The notes under the pieces: generated by a model
What the model was told of the DNA's origin: nothing
The model's database searches: none
Seen by the model: only the letters and a program-made list of their open reading frames with translations
Made by a program: the position numbers and the translations under genes
DNA from: Seison nebaliae
Taxonomy: Eukaryota; Rotifera; Pararotatoria; Seisonacea; Seisonidae
DNA length: 55,484 nt
Direction: 5' to 3'
Assembly: GCA_023231475.1 (NCBI GenBank)
Contig: JALJEE010000507.1
Location: 1 to 55,484 of the forward strand
Shown: positions 47,401-55,484 of the stretch, piece by piece
Position numbering within the stretch: position 1 is the stretch's first letter
Layout: every line of letters starts with the position of its first letter

Positions 47401-50400
47401 AATTCGATATTTGACAAATGTTTAAATTGTGTGAATGAAGAAAGTTAAAATTTATAAATAAAATTTAAATTTTTTTTATAATTTTAGGTTATTATCATTT
47501 ATCGGAACCGATAAAATTAACTAAATTGCCGATACGATTAATAATCGATGAGAACGATTATCCTTATGGATTGTTCGGATTCGATTTGGAACTTTTGACA
47601 ATTGAAGAGAATGTCGATAAAGTTTCGATAAATATCCATCGGTATCATGGCACATATGGGAACGTGTTGCTCAATATTGACATCTGTCCACCAAATGTCT
47701 TCAACGGAATAATTGCAAAAGAGGGAAATGATTTTTCATTTATTTCGAATAATAAAAGAATCGAATTCAAGACAAATGAACGTAATCATTCTATCATTCT
47801 TACTATAATCGATGATGATGAAATTGAAGACAATGAGGTTTCTATTAATTAATTCAACTCATTTCTCGTTGCAATGTGAGTGAATTTGAATTGTGTGTTT
47901 GTGTGTGGAAAATAAGAATTTGATATGAATAAATCGAATGAATAAGTTCAGTGAATTGCATCAGATGATGAAATTGCGTAGCTTCTCAAATTTTTTCTTA
48001 CTCGAATTATATGTGTAACTGCGGTTTTCACACCATCTACCATTCCGTCTATGATAATCAGTGCAAATTCCTTCCAGTATTTCTTACGTTCCATTTATTG
48101 ACTTAGCTGTTTGACATTGAAGCACATTGTTCTCTTTCGACATCAATTCCTTTCAATCATCATTCTCACATCATGGAACTTTTTATCAATTCTTTTGGCC
48201 ATACTCCTATCTCGTCAAATCACTTCATTTTCTTCTTTCAGTTCCTTTGTCTCCAAATCAATTATCTTACAATCCAATCATTAAATGGTACAGGCGAGAA
48301 GTTTATTGATAATAATCGATTATTGATTGAAATTCAAGATAATGATATTCAACGTCAAATAGTTTATGTGAAGAATGAATATCAGAAATTGATTAGTAAA
48401 GAAGGAAATGATGTGGTAGTGCCAATCCATCGTAATTTTGTTTCAGTTCAACCAATTTATTTATCAGTCGAAATCTCATCTATTTCTACCACTGATGAAA
48501 TAGATTACAAATTAAGGAATAAAGTTCTATTTTCATTATTTCAAATAATATCTCATATATTTCATGTTAGTTCCTGGTATTTTCACCAGATGTAACAGAA
48601 ATTTTCCTGGAAATTAAAATCATTAAAGATTCAAAGGCTGAATGGTTTGATCATATAATTCTGGTCATAAATTCAACTTCAGATAATTTCAGTTTGATAA
48701 ACAACACAAGTTTTCTAATTTTCTTTCAATTTTTAATTTTTAAAATTTGCAGTTAATATTTTTGTTGAGCCGAACGATTTCCCTTGTGGCGTCTTCACTC
48801 TTCATTCACTCGAATTGAATGAAAGAGATTACAATGAAATAGAAGGTGAAGTATTGATTGAACGAACTGTTGATGAGTGGTGTCAATTATCGATCGATTA
48901 TTCGTTCGTCGATAATCGGAATAAAACTGCACATGAATTTTTTCCATCAAATAATCTCATAAATTTTCGAATTGGAGAAAAGAAAAAGAAAATTAATTTT
49001 ATCTTCAAAAATATGGAATTCCAACATTATTTTCTGAGATATTCTGTGAAATTTATTCCAATTACAATTCCCATACCGATTTCCTTATCGAAAGGATTTC
49101 CTGGTATTTCTATCCAAGATTTTGATTATGGAAATTGGTTCGGATATGAATTACGAGAATTAGAAATTCCTCTCTCTAGTTTGAGAAAAGAAATTTATTC
49201 TTTATCGTTCTCTCCTAATAATGAGGAATTTATTTCATTTAATGGAAATGAAGCACAGATTGAGGGAGAGGCTCGTCTACCTCTTTATCGGCATCATCAA
49301 TCTTTTTGGATCAATATCAAATTAAATAAACCGAATTACATATCGTCTAAATTGTGCTTGATTCTCCAGAGTGAATTAGAGGAAATTGAAGAAAGTGACG
49401 AACCTCAAAATCTTTTATTCTTACCAATTACTCGAATGGTCATCAAAAATGAAAATCAGAAAGAATTATCTGAAATTTATTCATTAAAAATTCTTAATAA
49501 CAATTATTTAATAATTCATTTATCAGGCAAATTAAATTTTTATAAATGGAATAATTATTCCTTCCAATTCACCACCACTATCGACTTCAATGACCAAGTG
49601 ATATCCATAAAAGAAATCGGAGGATCAAATCAATTTTTAATTTACTCTCAAAATCATCATCGATATCAATTAAATTTATTCGGAATGAATAATAGTCATT
49701 GGATATTGAATGACGTGAAATCGTTCGATTGTAAAATGGTTTGGGAGGTGGATAAGATAAAATTAAATTATTTTATAATCGCCTTTGATTCATGTTCGAA
49801 GCAAATTGAAGTTATTATTTGAAAAAAAAATTTCTAATATTTTTTTTTAGTGGTCCAAATTGGAAAATGACAAATTCACCACCTTCAATTTACTCGATAA
49901 ACAAACGGATATTATATCAATCCAAATGATAAATTTAAATGATCTTTCATTCGTCATTTTTGTCTATTCCAACAGCAACGGAACTGAAGGAAAAATGAAG
50001 TTTTCTTTTTTTCTTTTCAAACAAATTTTAGACAACAATCGTTTTAGTTTTGATTTATTCGAAATCGATTATAATGAAAAGAATTTAAACGAATTTTTGA
50101 TAACATCAACTGAAATCGATGAAGTGACGAGATCGGATTTAGTTCAAATGGAACAACTTCAGTTTTTACTTCTCTTCAATGAAGAGAGGAAGATTTTAAG
50201 TGTCTATGAAATCGATCTCCAAAATGAACATATTCAAATCAATTTCATCACTTTCTTTACAGATATTATTCATTTTCAAACATTTATTCGTAACAAACAA
50301 TTTTATCTTTTTGGAAAACTTGAAAAATATTCAGTCTTGTACAAATATGAAGAAAAAGTAAAAAAATTCATATCTCTAAAAACGTTCGAATCATTTAAAC

Positions 50401-53400
50401 GATTTTTAACAATTTCAATCGATCATAAAGTTTTCATCAAATTTTTTCTTCAAACTTAATTCTTTAACTCTGTGAAAAGACTACTGTGAAAGTGACGAAC
50501 GATTTTCAACAATCGAGAACTAATTCTGAAATGATGGAAATTTCAATTTTGAAAAATTATAGTTTACATTCGGGATATCTTTTCAAGAAGTTTTAATTAA
50601 AATTCATTAATTAAGTATAAAAAACAATTTTATTTCGAAGGAATTTATTTTTGTCATCCGAAATGGCTGAATTAGATATACCGATTAATATTTTACCATT
50701 GCCAATTTATCAATCAATTCGAATAGTTATCAAAGAGAATGATTCAATTTTGAGTAATTTCATCAAAGTTTCAAGTTGTCGCAATTGTCTAATGAAGGAA
50801 GGTGCTGATATGTCAATATCGACAAGATTGGGAAATGTTTTTAATAATGAAATGTTGGAAGATAATATGGTGGGATTAGACGCAAAAGACAGAAAGATTT
50901 ATGTTTCCACTGATTTCTTTACTAGAGATCGAATGGAATATATTGGAATTCCAATAAGAATCGTCAGGTGGAATTTGAACGATGAAAAAGAGGAGATAAG
51001 AATCAGATGGAAACTTTCTTCAATTTCTCCTATCAATTTAGAGAATTCGATTCAATTGAAATTAGAAGGAAATACAGAAATTATGAGAAAAAATGAAATT
51101 GAGAAAATTTTCATTATTTATCTCAAAGATTTGAAATTGGATGGAAACCATGAGGATTATGTTCCATTTCGATTTCTGAGAATTATATACGAATATTATT
51201 CAACGAACCATAAGAAAATATCTGCTGATAATAACCAACAAATAATTTTGACACCATTATACAATCCAACTGGAGTGTTGACGTTAAATAGAAATTCATT
51301 TGTTATTCGTCGAATTTTGGATGAAACCGTCTCGAAATCCGTAAATGTTGAAGTGACCATATATCGAGATCAGGGCACAAAAGGAAATATTCAAATTTCT
51401 TATGAAATATTTAATGAATTAGAACCGGCAGATCGACGAGAAAGTTTTGTAACGATGATCGATAATCAGAAAATTATCAATTTGAAATTTCAATTACCAA
51501 TCGATAAAATTTCGAATTTGAACGAAAAGGATATTTTCTATAGACTAACTTTAACCAATGTCCAATTAATATCAAAACAATCATCGAATGAAGTGCCACC
51601 AGATATCTTGAGGAATATTTATGGTGACGAATTTATCAATATTCATTTATTGACGGAAATTGATACGATTCAAATGTCTCAAATAACTTTCTATGAACAA
51701 ATGGATATCGTTCATGATTTTAATGATGCCATTAGTTTTTCATTGAGAAAAACGGGTAATAAGAAATGTGAAATCATTTGGATGATCGTTGGAGAGAAAA
51801 GTGAACGAATATTCTCAACAACTAACAATTCTATTACAATGAGAGAAATGGATAAAAATTATCATGTGGATAACATAAAAATTCTTTTAAAAAATGAGTC
51901 AAATATTTTCCATATAAATCTTTATTCACTTTCACCTTATTGTCAAATTGGGAAATATTCGATGAAGTTCCGAATAAAACATGGTAATTATAAGGCTGGA
52001 ATATTCTCGTTGAAATATAACAGTAATCGACAAGTGAATGAAGGAGAGAAAGTTTATTTATCAGTCAAACGGATATCGGATTTCAATGGACGAGTTAAAG
52101 TAACTTGGAAAGCGGAACCTGCAGAATTGGTGAATAATTTGATGGGATCATTAATTTTCGAGAATGGAATCAAACTGGTTTATTTTAATATAAAAACTGA
52201 GAATTTGAAAAAGATTGATGATAATCGACGGATAAGAATCGAATTAATCGATATTCGAATGATGGATGAAGGTAGTAATCTTATTCCGTTAATTGACGAT
52301 GTTGAACGATATGTTTATGTTCCATTAACGAATGATGATGGATTGGATGATATTATTTATATTCCATATAACCGACGAATGATAAATTATTACATGGAAA
52401 ATAGACAACTTGAAATTTCGATAAAACGAGGTGCAAATTTATTAAATATAAATCCGTTAATGGTTTATTGGCAAATATCACCAGCATTATATGTGATCAA
52501 TGAAAATGATGGTCATTTCATTTTCAATTCTAATCAATCTGAATATTCCTTGATGATAAATGTCACTTCATTCTCAAAAGAGTTTCTTGAGACAATTCTC
52601 CAATTTCAATTGATAAAAACCGAACCGAAAATATCGAATGTGTTCGATAAAAATCTACAAACAATTCCCAATTCTCGAACGGGAACTATTGCCCTAAAAG
52701 AGAATGTGTCTGGACAACTTGTACAATTTTCATTTAGTGAATCCATCATTCATTCATCCACTAGTTCAATAATGGTGATATCGATCGAAAGAACAGGAAA
52801 TATTTCCAATTCGATTATTGTCAATTATGAGAATTATGATGTGACTGCTAATGAGAAAGTTGATTATATGTTAATGCAGTCAACATTGACTTTCGGAAGA
52901 AATGTGAAGAAAAGTTTTTTAATATTGAAAATTCTTCATTTTCCCCATCAATTAATTCAACGACAACTTTACCTCCTTCTACGACTAATTTCCGCTTATT
53001 CCATTGAAACGAATACGCCAATTCAAATTGGAAAATTAAATAATCATCGAATTTGGATTTCATCTTTATCTGAATCTTCTCCAATTCCTTCAACTACTTC
53101 AATTTATTCAACTACTTCAACTACTTCGATTTCTTCAACTACTTCCACTAATAATTTTCCGTCGACAACGAGTGAGGTAATTGAGATAGAGAAATTGTGG
53201 ATCATCCAATTTGAAACGAGATGTTACGATTCGATTTCTATAGCAAATACGGATGATACGACTTGTATTTATGTAGAATTGGCTGCAACTCGAAATATTA
53301 AATTGACACATCCCTATGTCCATCGACCCATTTCTTTATCCGTCGTTTTAAGTACACAAGCAATCGGTGATTCATATGCTGAAACGATACAGTTACCCGA

Positions 53401-55484
53401 CATCGAATTTCTTATACGTCCAACGTCATATAATAAACGATCTTATACATGTATTCGTGTGGGGAAGATGTCGGTTCCAATCACATATCTTCATTTATAC
53501 CCGAAGAATTTCAATGGATATCATTTGGGTTTGAGAATCTGCAAATTAAATTTAATGACAACCAAACTATCAACTTCAACTAAACCGATTACTTTTCCAC
53601 TTTCAACTTCATTATTCACATTATCTTCTTCAACTTCATCAATTTTTGCTAGAGCGACGGTTGAATTGTTACCGCCGTTCAATTATGTTGTTCGATATTC
53701 AGTCGCTTCTTTCCAATTTATAACGCCACAAATAAAATTGTCTTCATCTGATGATTCATCAATTTCGGTCTTCTGGAGAATATTTTCTAATAATCAACAG
53801 AATAATGAAATAGTTAATCGTTTATTAAACTCAATTTTTCCCGATGGTATCGAAGGAATTATTCGATTAACTCAACTTATAGAATCATTTCAAATTTCCA
53901 TTAATATTCTACCAAGCTTACCTCATTCGACATATTATTGTTTTCAACTCCAATATCCATATAATGGAAATCAAGACATTTCTATAGTGCCAAGAAGTAA
54001 TACTATCACTATCGAAATTATTAATGATAAAATTATCAGTCAAGAGAATATTTATCGATTTGCAATTCCACATCCCATTATCGAAGGGAAATATGTGGAG
54101 AGTAATGAAATTAACGAACCAACCACATCTCCAATGAATGTAACATTTATGATAATACGTGAAGATAATTCGTGGCGAGAAAATTTCCTGTTTTGGAGAA
54201 TTAGTTGTTCCCAATCCATATCATCCTTCATATTTCCCACTAGTGGTCAAATTATTTTCCATCCTAATGATATTTATCAAAATTTCACTTTTACTATTAT
54301 ACCCAACGATCTACCTCAATTATTTACCAAATGCTCAACTTTATTATTGACATCCAATCAACATTTATCATCAAAATTACTTTTTTTTATTCAACCAAAT
54401 GATGATCCTCATGGAATATTTTCCATCAGTTCCGGTTACATTCTCATCGCTAATCCCGATGTGGTTCACTATGATAATTTGAGGAGTGTAGTCATCAATT
54501 TCCATCGAAGTAAAGGAGTGTTTGAAGATGTGAATGTTCTTATTGAATTAACTACAAACAATGACAAATTGAGGATGAATTTCCTGCAAAATACAAATAT
54601 TACATTTAAAAATAATCAATCTGATGTGTCAACAATTATTGATATACCGAATTCGATAATCTTATATAAAAGTACATTTATTAGAATTTTTATAAAGAAA
54701 GTGGAATTGTCAAAAGTTGAGAATTTCACTCAAAATTATATTCCACCAAAAATATCAGAGAGTAATGATTCCCTTATAATTTTTGTACCAAATCTAGCTT
54801 TGAATCCAGAAATCTCTTTCTCCAAATCTAATTTTCTCTTGGAATCTGATGATACAACGAAAACCTATTTGAAAGTAAATATTACAGTGAAAAGAGAAGG
54901 AGCTTTCGGTTGGTCAAATATTCTCTGGAAATCATCTTATTCTCTGGGTATTCCATCTGGTGTCGTCAGATTATCCTCTAGCGAAACACTGAAACATTTC
55001 ACTTATAAACTTCTTCCTTCCATCGATACAGTTAATTTCTTTAAGAAAAGATTTTATTTTTTCCTATTTCTAGAATATTAAAATTAAAATCGATTCCGAA
55101 TTTTCCCATTCACAATTTCCTCATATTGTGACGGTGGATTCGACAACAATTGAGAAAAATGGCATATTGGAAATCGAAGAAGATAATCGATTAATTTTCG
55201 TTCCGATATCGAATAAATATGAAACATTCAATATTCGAATGAGAAGAATATTCGATTTAATTGAAGAAACTGGAATCGTCATCGTTTCATCCATTCCCAA
55301 TATCGTGAGAAAGATTGAATTGAAAAATTTTAAGAAAAATGAAAAAACACAAATAGTTGCCAATGTCAATCTGAACCCATCAACGAATAACGGAATAAAA
55401 TCATTTTTTATTCAATTTGCCACAACGAAAAATCAGAATAGTGCTCGAATTTCTCGAATTTATAATCAAACCGAAATTCGGTTT
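29448..55484 (+). CDS. ADGRV1/VLGR1-like giant Calx-beta protein (partial, runs off right edge)
   Basis: A very large extracellular protein of Calx-beta repeats, best matched to adhesion GPCR V1. The 7TM and GAIN parts are not in the window. It opens with a signal peptide (MILFFLLITIKELTS). About twenty repeats are marked by an Asp/Glu-rich turn (VVRDDDISEFDEFF, PLNDDDITEGAEAF) and a closing motif like ENDYPKGILTF, PNDDIGGNISL, SDDAYGIFHL, ENDYPYGLFGF or PNDDPHGIFSI. A LamG-like segment and an EAR-type segment sit among the repeats, as in vertebrate ADGRV1. Dozens of short exons are used. Resolved ones include 30408-30668, 30721-30961, 42794-42946, 42992-43129, 43255-43801, 43896-43967 and 44020-44113, all phase-consistent. 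Stretches near 29640-30170, 46500-46900 and 47840-48240 are mostly intron. Vertebrate ADGRV1 forms ciliary or stereociliary links. The role here is unknown. Confidence 0.8.
34980..35670 (+). other. LamG/pentraxin-like segment in the Calx-beta gene
   Basis: Two exons encode beta-rich sequence unlike the Calx-beta repeats around it. A Trp-x-x-Lys-Lys-Ser-Phe-Gln-Leu stretch is followed by PNGRYIAFLFDREIQTRIL and NLLIGVRNRE. This pattern (Trp, then Asp/Asn-Gly and a strand, a second loop, and Leu-Ile-Gly) is typical of laminin-G or pentraxin jelly-rolls. Vertebrate ADGRV1 has such a domain between early Calx-beta repeats. I assign it by pattern only. Confidence 0.5.
36970..38389 (-). CDS. C-type lectin-like protein with N-terminal coiled coil and C-terminal anchor
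   Basis: Exons 38389-37958, 37909-37666 and 37622-36970 join in phase and encode 442 aa from the first ATG. The first part is a Glu/Lys/Leu-rich coiled coil. A C-type lectin fold follows: GSCYIVSQW, ARRACWSLNGELVSVEN, the Trp-rich core IDWWTSGIRKADSWMW, WSNWWNFHG, and the paired-Cys end GRCLCLSHKL and SCLQKLRFICE. Classic EPN or QPD sugar-binding triplets are not evident, so sugar binding is uncertain. The chain ends in Ser-rich sequence and a hydrophobic tail (FNLIYLTIILLTFLVV), like a GPI signal or transmembrane end. No signal peptide is seen. An acceptor just before the ATG (38392) shows an upstream exon exists. A possible one, 38601-38532, joins in phase but is not secretory. It lies inside the large intron of the Calx-beta gene, on the opposite strand. 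Confidence 0.75.
38634..40378 (+). CDS. IFT74: Intraflagellar transport protein 74
   Basis: A core subunit of the IFT-B complex that pairs with IFT81 and carries tubulin into cilia. Exons 38634-39520 and 39580-40378 join in phase 2 across a 59-bp intron and encode 561 aa (human about 600). The disordered Gly/Arg/Thr-Pro N-terminus has the family's RPVTRGGLGGLKTAMGPGTG-type stretch and then DKNYFVNLIRAK, like the human LDKSYYLGLLRSK. The remainder is continuous coiled coil, with SYEDRQKYLTIKEKN matching the human SFENQVKYLEMK. The whole gene sits inside the 5.9-kb intron of the Calx-beta gene, on the same strand. Its start is 245 bp from the first sure ATG of the divergent lectin gene, so both need a promoter there. 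The stop codon shares a TTAA with the stop of the small minus-strand ORF. Confidence 0.94.
40375..40719 (-). CDS. Possible small secreted protein, unknown
   Basis: A 114-aa frame starting MNSLLLIHQLLTIYLIRIES, which looks like a signal peptide. The body has three cysteines (VDCRYS, GKCQKS, HVNCPP), a basic GGRRSRT that could be a cleavage site, an Asn run and a Lys/Glu-rich end. I recognise no family. It could be a peptide precursor or a chance frame in the IFT74 3' flank. It is tail-to-tail with IFT74, sharing the TTAA at the stops, and lies in the large intron of the Calx-beta gene. The signal peptide and high Cys content favour a real gene. The lack of any homologue I know argues against. 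Confidence 0.45.
   Translation of the reverse strand: MNSLLLIHQLLTIYLIRIESTSWNEREGKTFEIRDGVDCRYSLVVREIGGKCQKSFTHLLAARNNGGRRSRTIIKEIIPKHVNCPPQINFTNNNNNSRQNIYKKKKEENGEYKG
40720..42793. other. Rest of the large intron, no gene seen
   Basis: About 2.1 kb of AT-rich sequence from the small secreted ORF to the acceptor of the next Calx-beta exon. AATAAA at 40814-40819 is a possible distal poly(A) signal for IFT74. Short frames here (such as 42112-42318 on the minus strand) have no supporting features. It may hold regulatory elements of the nested genes or the host. Confidence 0.5.
49120..50459 (+). other. EAR/EPTP-type beta-propeller segment in the Calx-beta gene
   Basis: Two exons (the second from about 49854) encode a region without Calx-beta turns. 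Blade-like units of about 45-50 residues have the form Leu-x-Phe-Tyr-Lys-Trp followed by an aromatic/Phe-rich strand and an Ile-Ile-Ser-Ile or Phe-Leu-Ile-Tyr strand. Examples are LNFYKWNNYSFQF, NQFLIYSQ, LQFLLLFNE and YSVLYKYEEKVKKF. This fits the EAR (epilepsy-associated) repeat, which among large Calx-beta proteins is a mark of ADGRV1. Confidence 0.55.
53085..53170 (+). repeat. Ser/Thr-rich mucin-like linker, degenerate TTC-ACT repeat
   Basis: A short low-complexity stretch built from TCA/ACT codons encodes repeated Ser-Thr-Thr-Ser (IYSTTSTTSISSTTSTNN) between Calx-beta repeats. It is a likely O-glycosylated spacer. Confidence 0.8.

Noticed and set aside
1-55484. Prokaryotic systems, CRISPR arrays, tRNA or rRNA genes, transposons
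   Set aside because: I saw no spaced direct repeats, cloverleaf sequences, rRNA blocks, transposase or reverse transcriptase motifs. Gene structure is spliceosomal throughout.

Overview
The window is animal nuclear DNA, AT-rich and gene-dense. It carries a metazoan 20S proteasome beta5 subunit, the nonsense-mediated decay kinase SMG1, the intraflagellar transport protein IFT74, a CCDC74-type coiled-coil protein, an ankyrin/WGR/PARP protein of the nematode PME-5 type, and a huge Calx-beta protein that looks like ADGRV1 (VLGR1/GPR98). Resolved introns are mostly 42-70 bp, and one 8.6-kb gene has none. Nearly all donors I could place read GTT rather than GTA/GTG. This fits a compact-genome invertebrate. 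An acariform mite is my best guess, but the sequence does not prove it.

Layout. 1-2.1 kb: a short tandem repeat, a CA microsatellite and otherwise featureless DNA. 2.2-3.2 kb (minus): PSMB5 in four exons, divergent from SMG1 (3.4-12.1 kb, plus, one exon). 12.7-14.1 kb (plus): CCDC74-like, five exons. 14.3-16.2 kb (plus): two tandem, related, low-complexity Lys/His-Asn/Tyr/Gln proteins. 17.0-18.7 kb (minus): two small secreted proteins, one with Gly-Gly-Met repeats and one Cys-rich and EMI-like. 19.7-29.1 kb (plus): the ankyrin/WGR/PARP gene, seven coding exons, about 3026 aa. 29.4 kb to the right edge (plus): the ADGRV1-like gene, with Calx-beta repeats, a LamG-like segment, more Calx-beta, an EAR-type segment and more Calx-beta. 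Its transmembrane part would lie beyond the window.

The ADGRV1-like gene has one large intron of about 5.9 kb (36878-42793) that cuts a single Calx-beta repeat in two. It holds a minus-strand C-type lectin gene, a complete plus-strand IFT74 gene and possibly a third small secreted ORF.

The conserved genes are core functions (protein turnover, RNA surveillance, ADP-ribosylation, cilium building and ciliary or adhesion links). They flank a 4.4-kb island (14.3-18.7 kb) of fast-evolving secreted or low-complexity genes. All exon joins were worked out by hand from reading frame, GT-AG signals and remembered family features. None has been tested against transcripts.
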